52,592 nucleotides of DNA from JAKAGZ01 sp964595355 (GCA_964595355.1 CAZQQD010000009.1:1-52592); one strand, 5' to 3'. Shown: positions 44,365-52,514, counted from the stretch's first letter. The notes: generated by a model from the sequence alone, not told the origin. Translations and numbers: made by a program.

Positions 44365-45108
44365 TTAATTTCCTCTCTCAAGTTCCTGGAATGAAAAAAT
44401 TCTGTCAGGAATATTTATATTATATTCGATATCATTCACAATAATTGTAGTTGAGTGTCCTTCCTTTTTATTGTTGTGCATAACCCATTTTGAGGGGATT
44501 ACTCTTCCGTGAAAATTTTTTATATCAGAATAAACAAGATAACGAACCATATTTCCTCTTTCGTCAAAGTATTGCACGACTGATGGAAGATAATTCTTCT
44601 TTATTACCCAGTAGTAAATTTTTCCCCAAACTACTGGTGCGTCGGGCTTTGGAATTAGCTGTACCTTCCAGGTGTCCTGTCCGTTTATTTTTTCTTCGGC
44701 TATTATTTTTTGATCGTAATCCTTAGTTAAATTAGATTCCCTCACAAGGTCGTCATTTGTAAAATCAGAACCATTCCACGATTGAAGCATCATTGATGGG
44801 GGAATTTTAATTGTCGTCTCGGTATTTTTTAGATATTCCCACATTTCGTTTCCTATTTTCAGAGTTTTATTACCTTTTTCTTTTATCGGACCTTTTGTAA
44901 CAATTAATGCCTTTTCGTTTCCAATCCACCAGCTTTCCATTTCCAGATCTCTCGTATAGTCCGGTGTTTTTATGATCATTTCGATTTCAGCATGTGAGGT
45001 TTTGCCTTTAATGGCATCTTCCGCTTTTTTTATTATTTCTTCAGCCGTTTGCGCAAATAACAGTTGGTTCACTGATAAAACGACACTTAATAAAATCAGC
45101 TTTTTCAT
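44365..45108 (-). CDS. LolA-like outer-membrane lipoprotein-sorting family protein
   Basis: Periplasmic carrier-type protein of the LolA-like superfamily (the 'outer membrane lipoprotein-sorting protein' group). A signal peptide (about 1-19, cleavage at LLFAQ) precedes TAEEIIKKAEDAIKGKTSHAE. A one-sided beta-sheet follows, with GNEMWEYLKNTETTIKIPPSMM and VQYFDERGNMVRYLVYSD. The fold of this family holds acyl chains in a hydrophobic half-barrel. It is the first gene of the five-gene operon, with a promoter and palindromic operator directly upstream. Confidence 0.85.
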   Translation of the reverse strand: MKKLILLSVVLSVNQLLFAQTAEEIIKKAEDAIKGKTSHAEIEMIIKTPDYTRDLEMESWWIGNEKALIVTKGPIKEKGNKTLKIGNEMWEYLKNTETTIKIPPSMMLQSWNGSDFTNDDLVRESNLTKDYDQKIIAEEKINGQDTWKVQLIPKPDAPVVWGKIYYWVIKKNYLPSVVQYFDERGNMVRYLVYSDIKNFHGRVIPSKWVMHNNKKEGHSTTIIVNDIEYNINIPDRIFSFQELERGN

Positions 45109-45126
45109 ATTTACCCTGTTTATATA

Positions 45127-45146
45127 TTGACTAAACGTTCAGTCAA
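45127..45146. promoter_or_regulatory. Operator copy 1, upstream of the envelope operon
   Basis: TTGACTAAACGTTCAGTCAA is a 20-bp palindrome with perfect 6-bp arms (TTGACT/AGTCAA). It begins at the last base of the -10 box of the minus-strand promoter, an ideal place for a repressor. It matches operator copy 2 in 17 of 20 positions when read in the same direction relative to each promoter. Confidence 0.75.
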
Positions 45147-45174
45147 AAATAAAACGATTTTGTTTCTTTGTCAA
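45146..45174 (-). promoter_or_regulatory. Promoter of the LolA-like/ABC/barrel operon
   Basis: On the minus strand TTGACA (45169-45174, perfect -35) is separated by 17 nt from TATTTT (45146-45151). The first gene's ATG lies 38 nt further downstream, past the operator. Confidence 0.65.
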
Positions 45175-45200
45175 GTCCTTGGACAATAAAAAAGAATAAC

Positions 45201-45229
45201 TTGAATTAAATAAGCAGAAAAGATATTTT
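45201..45229 (+). promoter_or_regulatory. Promoter of the tetR-type gene
   Basis: TTGAAT (45201-45206), exactly 17 nt, then TATTTT (45224-45229): the same -10 and spacing as the divergent promoter. Operator copy 2 follows at once, so self-repression is expected. Confidence 0.6.
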
Positions 45230-45249
45230 ATGACTGAACATTTATTCAA
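45230..45249. promoter_or_regulatory. Operator copy 2, upstream of the tetR-type gene
   Basis: ATGACTGAACATTTATTCAA immediately follows the -10 box and ends 8 nt before the regulator's ATG. It differs from operator copy 1 (reverse complement TTGACTGAACGTTTAGTCAA) at three positions only, and is the less symmetric of the two. Confidence 0.65.
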
Positions 45250-45257
45250 CTAAAAAA

Positions 45258-45848
45258 ATGCCCCGTACAAAAGAACAAAACGAGGAAATGAGAAGTAAAA
45301 CCCGCAGGCTTATCCTGGACAACTCGCTCAAATTATTTGCAAATAAAGGGTTCCACGGAACTTCTATCAGTGATATTGCAAATGCGGCTGGAATATCAAA
45401 AGGACTAACATATAATTATTTTGAAGGCAAAGGAAAAATTTTAGAGGCAATTTTTAAAGAAGCACTTGAAACAGGTAATTTATTAGAGAAACAGCTCAAA
45501 AATATTAGTGATCCGTATGAAAAAATTACTTTTATTATTGAAGCAATGTTTGATTATATGAAAAACCAGGAAGAATACTGGCGTTTGTATTTTACTATGT
45601 CTCTCCAGCCCGAAATTTTTGAAAAGTCACGGCCTCTTAACATTAAATTCGAAGACTTATATCTGAAAATAATTGAGAAAATATTTAAGGAAATAGGAGT
45701 TAAGGAACCGATGTCGGAAGCACGCTTATTTTTTGCAGGACTTGATGGATTAGGCTTACAGTATTTCTTTTATCGTGATAAATTTCCTTTCGAAAAAATG
45801 AAAAAGTACTATTTGAAGAAGTACAGCAAGAGTGAATTTGAAGAGTGA
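45258..45848 (+). CDS. TetR-family transcriptional regulator
   Basis: Ligand-responsive repressor. The N-terminal DNA-binding domain shows ILDNSLKLFANKGFHGTSIS and the helix-turn-helix ISDIANAAGISKGLTYNYF (about 37-55). The remaining ~140 residues form an all-helical ligand and dimer domain (EYWRLYFTMSLQPEIF). The length (196 aa) is normal. It is divergent from the five-gene envelope operon, and both genes carry a matching operator at their promoter, so it very likely controls that operon and itself. The inducer is unknown; there is no clear ribosome site before the ATG. Confidence 0.92.
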   Translation: MPRTKEQNEEMRSKTRRLILDNSLKLFANKGFHGTSISDIANAAGISKGLTYNYFEGKGKILEAIFKEALETGNLLEKQLKNISDPYEKITFIIEAMFDYMKNQEEYWRLYFTMSLQPEIFEKSRPLNIKFEDLYLKIIEKIFKEIGVKEPMSEARLFFAGLDGLGLQYFFYRDKFPFEKMKKYYLKKYSKSEFEE

Positions 45849-45920
45849 TCTTTTAATTTTCTTAAAAAATGGATTATTGCTCAAATTTTATAGATTTTAA
45901 AGAACGGTTTTTTAGAAAAA

Positions 45921-47186
45921 ATGGAGAATGTCAGTGTTATGGCAATTATCAGACCTTTTAAAGCATTAAGACCATCAAAAGAAAATACACACCTGGTTTC
46001 TAGCGTACCTTATGATGTCGTAAATCGTGAAGAAGCAAAAGAGTTGGCGGGCCAAAATAGCTTAAGTTTTTTACGTGTGACAAGATCTGAAATCGACTTA
46101 AACGATAATGTAAATCCATATTCAAATGAAGTTTATCAGAAAGCGAAAAACAATCTAGATATTTTAAAGAAAGAAGCGCCACTAGTCATTGATGAAAAAG
46201 ATAGATTTTATTTGTACAGACTGGAAATGGCTGGAATAGCACAGGTTGGTATTGGGGCCACATTTTCAGTAGATGATTATGACAATAATATAATTCTGAA
46301 ACACGAGAAAACAAGGAAGGAAAAAGAAGACGACAGAACAAATCATATTGTAAATACAGGAGCTCAGACAGGAGTAGTTTTTCTGACTTATCGTGGAGTG
46401 AAGACGGTCAATGATATTGTTGATAAAACCATGAAAGAAGAAAAACCTGTTTATGATTTTACATCTTCCGATGGAATAAAACATACTGTTTGGATTGTTC
46501 CGGAGAATTATAATAATTTAATTGTAGATGAGATCGCCAAAGTTAAAAATCTTTATATAGCTGACGGTCATCATCGTGCTGCAAGTGCGGCAAGAGCAAG
46601 GGCCGAAAAGAAAAAGAAAAATTCTTCTCACACAGGCAAGGAGGAATATAATTTTTTCATTGCAGTTTTATTTCCGGCTGAACAGTTAAGAATCCTTCCA
46701 TATAATAGAGTAGTAAAAGATCTTAATGGAAAAAGCAAAGAGGATTTTTTAAGCGAAGTATCAGAAAAATTCACAATTGAAAAAACTAGCAGGAAAGAAC
46801 CTTCTGCAAAAAGAAATTATGGAATGTATCTTGACGGAGATTGGTACTCGCTTACTCCAAAAGACAGTATAGGTGCAAGCTTGTCATTATCAAAATCGGT
46901 AGGTGAAACACTTGATGTAAGTATACTTCAGGATTTTTTATTGAATCCTACGCTGGGTATTGATGATCCGAGAACTAACAAAAGAGTCGATTTTATCGGG
47001 GGTATTCGTGGAACAAAAGAGCTTGAAAATCTCGTTAACTCAGGGAAAGCAGCAGTTGCTTTTTCATTGTATCCTGTTTCAATTAATGACCTGATGAGAA
47101 TTTCTGATGCTGGAGAAATTATGCCGCCTAAATCAACCTGGTTTGAACCCAAATTGAGAGATGGTTTATTAATTCATTTAATTTAA
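45921..47186 (+). CDS. DUF1015 family protein, next to serC
   Basis: Conserved protein of unknown biochemical function (COG4198). Motifs: IIRPFKALRPSKEN near the start, VSSVPYDVVNREEAKELA, KHEKTRKEKEDDRTNH and LYIADGHHRAASAARARAEK, in which the His pair and Asp look catalytic. The DPRTNKRVDFIGG block and a C-terminal MPPKSTWFEPKLRDGL close the domain. Translation may start at ATG 45921 or at 45939 (MAIIRPF), the usual family start. It is followed after 53 nt by serC, and a link to serine synthesis is plausible from context only. Confidence 0.88.
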   Translation: MENVSVMAIIRPFKALRPSKENTHLVSSVPYDVVNREEAKELAGQNSLSFLRVTRSEIDLNDNVNPYSNEVYQKAKNNLDILKKEAPLVIDEKDRFYLYRLEMAGIAQVGIGATFSVDDYDNNIILKHEKTRKEKEDDRTNHIVNTGAQTGVVFLTYRGVKTVNDIVDKTMKEEKPVYDFTSSDGIKHTVWIVPENYNNLIVDEIAKVKNLYIADGHHRAASAARARAEKKKKNSSHTGKEEYNFFIAVLFPAEQLRILPYNRVVKDLNGKSKEDFLSEVSEKFTIEKTSRKEPSAKRNYGMYLDGDWYSLTPKDSIGASLSLSKSVGETLDVSILQDFLLNPTLGIDDPRTNKRVDFIGGIRGTKELENLVNSGKAAVAFSLYPVSINDLMRISDAGEIMPPKSTWFEPKLRDGLLIHLI

Positions 47187-47239
47187 TTGGTAACAAAATA
47201 AACTTTGTTCTTGTTCAGAACTAAAAAGGGAAATGTGTT

Positions 47240-48328
47240 ATGGAAAAAAGAGTATATAATTTCAGTGCAGGACCTGCTATTCTGCCTGAAGAAGTATTAT
47301 TAGAAGCACAGAAAGATTTATTTTCTCTTCCGGGAGTGGGAATGTCTGTGCTGGAGATAAGTCACCGCTCAAAAACTTTTGAGAAGATTTTTGCTGATGC
47401 TGTAAGCGGCTTGAGGGCACTTTTAAATATCAGCGATAATTATGATATTTTATTTTTACAGGGTGGAGCAAGTCTTCAATTTTCAATGGTGCCTTTAAAT
47501 ATAATGCCACCTAAAAATAAAGCTGATTATATTCTTACTGGAAGTTGGTCGAAGAAAGCTATCAAGGAAGCAAAAAGAGTAGGCGTTGCTAACATTGCAG
47601 CAAGCACGGAAGATGAAAAGTTTAAAAGAATTCCAAAACAGGAAGAATTAAAGCTTGATCCCGATGCTTCTTATGTCCATTTTACTTCAAACAATACAAT
47701 TTTTGGAACTGAATGGCATACAGAACCAATTGTTGGAAATGTTCCTCTGGTTTGTGATGCTTCATCGGATATTCTTCATAAAAAAATTGATGTGAATAAA
47801 TACGGGCTAATTTATGCCGGCGCTCAGAAAAATATGGGACCAAGTGGTGTTACTGTTGTAATTATCAGAAAGGATTTGGTCGAACGCTGCCAGGATTCTC
47901 TTCACACAATGTTAAATTACAAAACACATACAGAAAAAGGCTCACTTTATAATACTCCTTCTGTATTTGGTGTTTATATTATTTCATTGATTACAAAGTG
48001 GCTCAATAATATGGGAGGCCTTGATGCAATGTATAAAATCAATAAAGAGAAGGCAGGATTACTTTATGATTGCATAGACTCGAGTAACGATTATTATAAA
48101 GGCCATGCTGAAAAAGACAGCCGTTCCTTAATGAACGTTACCTTCAACCTGGCAAGTGAAGAATTAGAAAAAAAATTTGTTGCTGAGAGTACAGCCGCTG
48201 GCTTCAATGGATTGAAAGGTCACCGTTCAGTCGGAGGTATTCGTGCATCGATTTATAATGCTTTTCCTAAGAAAGGCGTTGAAGATCTTGTAAACTTTAT
48301 GGATGATTTCAGGAAGAAAAATTCATAA
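47240..48328 (+). CDS. serC: Phosphoserine aminotransferase
   Basis: PLP enzyme converting 3-phosphohydroxypyruvate and glutamate to phosphoserine (serine, and in some bacteria vitamin B6, synthesis). The N-terminus is YNFSAGPAILPEEVL. The phosphate-cup motif is GGASLQF (75-81), substrate contacts lie in HFTSNNTIFGTEWH, and the PLP lysine is Lys197 in YAGAQKNMGPSG. The C-terminus has GLKGHRSVGGIRASIYNA. The length of 362 aa is normal. AAGGGA precedes the ATG. serA and serB are not in the window. Confidence 0.96.
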   Translation: MEKRVYNFSAGPAILPEEVLLEAQKDLFSLPGVGMSVLEISHRSKTFEKIFADAVSGLRALLNISDNYDILFLQGGASLQFSMVPLNIMPPKNKADYILTGSWSKKAIKEAKRVGVANIAASTEDEKFKRIPKQEELKLDPDASYVHFTSNNTIFGTEWHTEPIVGNVPLVCDASSDILHKKIDVNKYGLIYAGAQKNMGPSGVTVVIIRKDLVERCQDSLHTMLNYKTHTEKGSLYNTPSVFGVYIISLITKWLNNMGGLDAMYKINKEKAGLLYDCIDSSNDYYKGHAEKDSRSLMNVTFNLASEELEKKFVAESTAAGFNGLKGHRSVGGIRASIYNAFPKKGVEDLVNFMDDFRKKNS

Positions 48329-48336
48329 TAAATTTT

Positions 48337-48364
48337 AAGGGGCGCTCTTCAGGGCGACTTTTTT
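48337..48364 (+). terminator. Intrinsic terminator after serC
   Basis: AAGGG-G-CGCTC (48337-48347) pairs with GGGCG-A-CTTTT (48352-48362) around TTCA, one mismatch in the middle. The descending arm runs into six T. It sits just after the serC stop and 17 nt before the lipoprotein gene, which would then need its own promoter or read-through. Confidence 0.55.
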
Positions 48365-48380
48365 ACGATCGGAAATTAAT

Positions 48381-48809
48381 ATGAAAAATGTTTTTTTTAT
48401 TTTGTCGATTGCTGGTCTTGTTTTTACCACCGGGTGTTCTAAAAAGGAAGAAGTTAAACTAATTACATCCGGTAAGAATGCTTTTGCTATAGATATGGGA
48501 CAGGGTTGGGAAGTTCAGGCTCTTACAGAGTTGCATGGTTTTGGACAGAATGAAAAAGAAGGTAAATATATCGCTTCTGTTTTTTATAGTGTTGACGTGA
48601 TAACCACTAATGGGAAAGCACTAAAGTCACTTTTTACCAAACAGGTTGATAAAAAAGAATCTGAAAAGATAAATGGTATTAACTTGGAAGCTGAATTTAA
48701 TATTGATGGAAGTTATCCGCCAGGTAGTTATAGAGTGGTATTTAATATTAAAGATTTACTCTCGCATAAAACTCTTCAAGATACAACAATCTTGAAATTA
48801 GAGAAGTAA
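48381..48809 (+). CDS. Small lipoprotein of unknown function
   Basis: A 142-aa protein with a clear lipoprotein signal (VFTTGCSKKEE, lipid-modified Cys19). The mature part is one beta-rich domain: AIDMGQGWEVQALTELHGF, ASVFYSVDVITTNGKAL and the C-terminal SYPPGSYRVVFNIKDLLS. The last segment resembles the end of the two GWxTD proteins (DYDPGNYLLTIKIKD and YEPGEYLLTLAIKD), suggesting a related Ig-like fold. No family name recognised. It converges with the DUF2203 gene, stop codons 2 nt apart. Confidence 0.75.
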   Translation: MKNVFFILSIAGLVFTTGCSKKEEVKLITSGKNAFAIDMGQGWEVQALTELHGFGQNEKEGKYIASVFYSVDVITTNGKALKSLFTKQVDKKESEKINGINLEAEFNIDGSYPPGSYRVVFNIKDLLSHKTLQDTTILKLEK

Positions 48810-48811
48810 AT

Positions 48812-49195
48812 TCATTCGCTGAAGTATTCTTCCGGAATTAGTTTCCTTCCGGCAAAGCCAGCCTCAATTTCGTGATAAAAAATTATATTTTCCTCATCGC
48901 TTTTCCAGCAAAGGAAAACTTCTTTGTCTTCAATAATTGCAGGAAAGTCTACAAGACCTATTATAAAATTCCAGTCTTTATAATAGCAACCGATTTCTTC
49001 AAGCTCCTGCATAAAATTATTCACCTCCTCTACCATCCTTTTTACCGCTGGATTTTCCTCAATTTTTCCATTCAAGTCATCTGCAATAAGCCGAATTTCA
49101 TTTGTTGCATTTAGGATATCCTTTACTATTTTTTTTACAAGCGGAAGTGTTTTCCTGGCTTCTATGGGGGTAAAATATTTTGTCTCGGTCATCAT
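48812..49195 (-). CDS. DUF2203 family protein
   Basis: A 127-aa soluble protein of unknown function matching DUF2203. It begins with YFTPIEARKTLPLVKKIV, continues with a helical middle (about 20-70), then GCYYKDWNFIIGLVDFPAII, VFLCWKSDEENIIFYHEIEAGFAGRK and a short end. The Cys-Tyr-Lys-Asp, GLVDFP and LCW blocks are the family hallmarks. Two adjacent ATG codons start it. No operon partner. Confidence 0.85.
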   Translation of the reverse strand: MMTETKYFTPIEARKTLPLVKKIVKDILNATNEIRLIADDLNGKIEENPAVKRMVEEVNNFMQELEEIGCYYKDWNFIIGLVDFPAIIEDKEVFLCWKSDEENIIFYHEIEAGFAGRKLIPEEYFSE

Positions 49196-49376
49196 ATATA
49201 TTGGAATGGATTTTCAGTTCAATATGAATAAATAATGCTATATAATGTGAATCTCAAATAAATAAATGGCATCTAATAGTACTGTAATAAATGATTTAAT
49301 TCAGATTTATTCAACATAATAATTATATTTATTCAGCGCTTACGGTGGCAAGTACTTGTAAATAAAGGAGATACGA

Positions 49377-49994
49377 ATGGCACATAAATTTTTCGAGGAT
49401 AAGATTCCTCATAATGGCTATACTTACGATGAATATTGTCAAATGACACAGAATCAGATTGAAAATACAAATCCGGGGAACTTAAGCAAAAAGGAAACTG
49501 AGCGTTTAAAAATCATAAAGCTTAATCAACATAGAAGCTGCAGGATTGAAAAAAGTTATGAAGTAGCTGATGGGGTGAAAGAAGAGATTAATAAAATTGA
49601 TGAACCACTGGTCTGGATGGTAATTACTGAAAATTGGTGCGGGGACTCCGCTCAATGTCTGCCATATATTGCCGGCATTGCATCACTTAATAATAATCTA
49701 GATTTTAGAATCATACTCAGGGATTCTCATCCGGAAATTATTGACTTTTATCTTACAAATGGAACCAGAAGCATACCAAAGCTGGTTGTATTTGATGCGG
49801 AAGGGAATGAGAAATTTAGTTGGGGCCCAAGGCCGAAGGAAGCACAGAAATTATTTAATCAATGGAGAGCCGAAGGGACTAATAAACCTGAGCTTTATGA
49901 AAAGCTTCATTTGTGGTATGCAAAAGACAAAGGGAAAAACATTGAGAATGAAATTCTTCAATTAGTTAAAAGTGTTAATATGGAAGTTTTTTGA
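49377..49994 (+). CDS. Thioredoxin-like protein (Thioredoxin_9 type)
   Basis: A 205-aa cytoplasmic protein with no signal peptide. The thioredoxin-like core spans about 75-180: VWMVITENWCGDSAQCLPYI with Cys88 and Cys94, then LRDSHPEIIDFYL and the cis-Pro loop TRSIPKLVVFD. The active site is C-x5-C, not CxxC; only the first Cys matches the usual redox position, so classical disulfide exchange is uncertain. The N-terminal ~70 residues are charged and helical. AAAGGAG lies 8 nt before the ATG. Function unknown. Confidence 0.85.
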   Translation: MAHKFFEDKIPHNGYTYDEYCQMTQNQIENTNPGNLSKKETERLKIIKLNQHRSCRIEKSYEVADGVKEEINKIDEPLVWMVITENWCGDSAQCLPYIAGIASLNNNLDFRIILRDSHPEIIDFYLTNGTRSIPKLVVFDAEGNEKFSWGPRPKEAQKLFNQWRAEGTNKPELYEKLHLWYAKDKGKNIENEILQLVKSVNMEVF

Positions 49995-50089
49995 AATTAG
50001 AAACTCTTTCTATTCAGGTTGCGAAAATAGTTAGTTAAAATACCAAAACTGTAATACCTCATGATTTATCATGAGCACCAGTTAGAATT

Positions 50090-51088
50090 CTACTTAAAAA
50101 ATGGAACGATCAATTGAGCTAATTCATAGGTGCAAAAAGCAAAAATTCCTGACAAGGGAATAGTTAAAACCCACGCCCACAAAATATTTCTAGCAACTCC
50201 CCATCTTACAGCTGAAAAACTTTTCATTGTTCCAACTCCAATAATTGATCCGGTAATTGTATGTGTTGTGCTTACAGGTATTCCGAATATTGATGCAATT
50301 GAAATGGTAATTCCTGCAGATGTTTCTGCACTGAACCCACCGAAGGGAGTCAATTTTGTAACTCGCATACCAAGAGTTTTAATTACCTTCCATCCGCCAA
50401 TTGCTGTGCCTAGAGCAATGACAGTATAGCTCATAAAAATTACCCAGACAGGCACATGGAAAGTATTTCCGATTAACCCATTTGTAAATAGTACAACTGT
50501 AACTATACCAATTGTTTTTTGCGCATCGTTAGAACCGTGGCTTAGACTAAAAAGGGCCGAAGATATCAACTGTAATTTTCTAAAATATTTATCCACCTTT
50601 CCTGGTGATTTGTATCTAACTATCCAGGTAGTCAATACTGAAAAAAGCAAAGCTATAACAAACCCCATAATTGGCGCGAGAAAAATAAAAATTACTACCG
50701 TAGTAAAACCACTGGTAATAAGAGCAGCAAATCCGGCTTTAGCAATCCCTGCACCTCCGTATCCACCTATTATTGCATGTGAAATGCTAATAGGCATACC
50801 AAGATGAGTAGCTGTAGCCGAAAGTAAAATTGCACCAACAAGTCCAGAAAATATTACTGTATTGTTAACTATTGATACATCAACAATTCCTTTTCCTATT
50901 GTATTTGCGACACTAACTCCGAATATAAAAACGGCTGCAAAATTAAAAAAAGCAGCCCATACTACAGCTTGCATCGGGGTTAGAACTCTTGTGGAAACTA
51001 CTGTTGCGATGGAATTTGCGGCATCGTTCATACCATTATAAAAATCGAATATCAATGCCATAGCGATGATTATGAGAGCAAAAGTCAT
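50090..51088 (-). CDS. PiT-family inorganic phosphate transporter
   Basis: Inner-membrane transporter that imports phosphate or metal-phosphate with H+ or Na+. The two inverted family signatures are present: DFYNGMNDAANSIATVVSTRVL near the N-terminus and SLSHGSNDAQKTIGI near 185-200. About ten membrane helices fill its 332 aa. The gene starts 6 nt after the DUF47 gene, the usual operon pairing for low-affinity phosphate uptake. Confidence 0.95.
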   Translation of the reverse strand: MTFALIIIAMALIFDFYNGMNDAANSIATVVSTRVLTPMQAVVWAAFFNFAAVFIFGVSVANTIGKGIVDVSIVNNTVIFSGLVGAILLSATATHLGMPISISHAIIGGYGGAGIAKAGFAALITSGFTTVVIFIFLAPIMGFVIALLFSVLTTWIVRYKSPGKVDKYFRKLQLISSALFSLSHGSNDAQKTIGIVTVVLFTNGLIGNTFHVPVWVIFMSYTVIALGTAIGGWKVIKTLGMRVTKLTPFGGFSAETSAGITISIASIFGIPVSTTHTITGSIIGVGTMKSFSAVRWGVARNILWAWVLTIPLSGIFAFCTYELAQLIVPFFK

Positions 51089-51094
51089 ATATTG

Positions 51095-51706
51095 TCAGGC
51101 GTTTTTTATGAATATTGATAATATAACATTTGCTGCGGATTGAGATTTGTCTGAAGCTTCTTCAAGCATACTAAGAATATCTTTTTTCCTAATTACATTA
51201 AGCGGGTCTTTTTCTTCCACAAATAATTCTTTCATTGCCTGGTGATAGACTTTGTCAGCTTCTGTTTCTAGTACAGCAACTGCTTTGCATTCATTTGTAT
51301 GTTTAGTTTTTATATCGTTAATCGCAATTCCAAGTTCTTTAATTTGTTGAAGAACTATTGAAGCGATTTTATCGGCGTATTTAATTTTATGCGTTACATT
51401 AAAAATATCTATCCTGATGGACGCTGCCATCAGCATATCTCCAATATCGTCAAGCTTTTTTGCTAGAGTAAAAATATCTTCGCGGTCAAAAGGTGTTATA
51501 AAAGTTTTATTCAGTCTTTTTATTACCTTATTAGAAACTTCATCACATCTTCGTTCCAGTGGTTTGATTTTCAGCAAAAGGTCTTTGTCCGGTTTTGCGG
51601 AGGAAAAAAGCTGATGAGTAAGTGATGCCATCTCCTCGATGTGAGTTATCATTTCCTTAAAGTCTTCAAAATATTTTTCTTCTTTTGGGAGGAGTTTTTT
51701 TAGCAT
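51095..51706 (-). CDS. DUF47/PhoU-like partner of the phosphate transporter
   Basis: Helical cytoplasmic protein of the DUF47 family, which accompanies PiT transporters and probably modulates them. From the ATG at 51704-51706 the product is 203 aa and starts MLKKLLPKEEKYFEDF, the family's usual opening. An in-frame TTG five codons upstream is less likely, since GAGG lies between it and the ATG. Motifs: LERRCDEVSNKVIKRL-type helices, TPFDREDIFTLAKKLDDIGD (conserved acidic metal-site pattern) and a late NVIRKKDILSMLEEASD. Confidence 0.92.
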   Translation of the reverse strand: MLKKLLPKEEKYFEDFKEMITHIEEMASLTHQLFSSAKPDKDLLLKIKPLERRCDEVSNKVIKRLNKTFITPFDREDIFTLAKKLDDIGDMLMAASIRIDIFNVTHKIKYADKIASIVLQQIKELGIAINDIKTKHTNECKAVAVLETEADKVYHQAMKELFVEEKDPLNVIRKKDILSMLEEASDKSQSAANVILSIFIKNA

Positions 51707-51906
51707 ATTTCGCAGCCTCAATTAATTTTGATAATATTGAATACTAATATATTAAAAAGTCATCATATCATTAAACTTTTTTATAAATAAAATATACCGT
51801 AAGTAATATATGTCCGGTTTAAATAAATTTTTTTGCAAAAGTTGTTATGCCTTGTTAATTTCCTATTATTTAGTAGCCGTATAACAATCATTTCACTGGG
51901 TTTATT

Positions 51907-52482
51907 ATGAAAAAAGAAAGAATACTTGCTTTTAGCGATGGAGTTTTGGCCATTATCATTACAATTATGGTTTTGGAACTGAAAATTCCTCACGGAGATA
52001 AGCTTAAAGATTTAAACCCGCTTTTACCTATAGTTATTAGTTACATTTTAAGTTTTGTTCATATCGGGATTTACTGGAACAATCATCATCATATGATGTA
52101 CGCAGCCGATAAGGTTAACGGTACTATCCTTTGGGCAAATCTTCACTTGCTATTCTGGCTATCATTGCTTCCGTTTGTAACAGGATGGATGGGGGAGAAT
52201 TATTTTACTGCAGTTCCAGTTGCGCTTTACGGAGTCGACCTCCTGATGTCATCGATTGCTTATTTTATTCTTTCCAGATCGCTCATAAAATATCACGGTA
52301 AAAAATCGACTCTGGCTATTGCAGTTGGAAATGATATTAAAGGTAAAATTTCTACAGTGCTATATGTTATTGCTATAATTCTTTCTTTTATAAATTCGTG
52401 GGTAAGTCTTGGAATTTATGCATTCGTTGCAGCAATCTGGATAATCCCTGATAAAAGAATTGAAAAAGTATTGGTTGAATAA
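51907..52482 (+). CDS. TMEM175-like potassium channel (DUF1211)
   Basis: A 191-aa membrane protein with six predicted helices. Helix 1 carries the family's pore motif in RILAFSDGVLAIIITIMVLELKIP (Phe-Ser-Asp). HIGIYWNNHHHMMYAADKVNG then links the following helices. Bacterial members form tetrameric K+-selective channels without a classical P-loop. It starts 200 nt from the divergent DUF47 gene. The physiological role here is unknown. Confidence 0.88.
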   Translation: MKKERILAFSDGVLAIIITIMVLELKIPHGDKLKDLNPLLPIVISYILSFVHIGIYWNNHHHMMYAADKVNGTILWANLHLLFWLSLLPFVTGWMGENYFTAVPVALYGVDLLMSSIAYFILSRSLIKYHGKKSTLAIAVGNDIKGKISTVLYVIAIILSFINSWVSLGIYAFVAAIWIIPDKRIEKVLVE

Positions 52483-52486
52483 AAGG

Positions 52487-52514
52487 ACTCAGTCCGCAAA
52501 AAAGCGGACTGAGT
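52487..52514. terminator. Bidirectional terminator between convergent genes
   Basis: ACTCAGTCCGC (52487-52497) and GCGGACTGAGT (52504-52514) form a perfect 11-bp stem with an AAAAAA loop, just after the TMEM175-like stop and before the stop of the convergent partial gene. A short T-run (CCTTTTATT) follows on the minus strand. It belongs to the same sequence type as the hairpin at 28463-28481. Confidence 0.7.

Noticed and set aside
49346..49360. Sigma-54-like promoter TGGCA-N5-TTGTA before the thioredoxin-like gene
   Set aside because: The spacing between the -24 and -12 elements is one base short and the conserved GC of the -12 element is absent.
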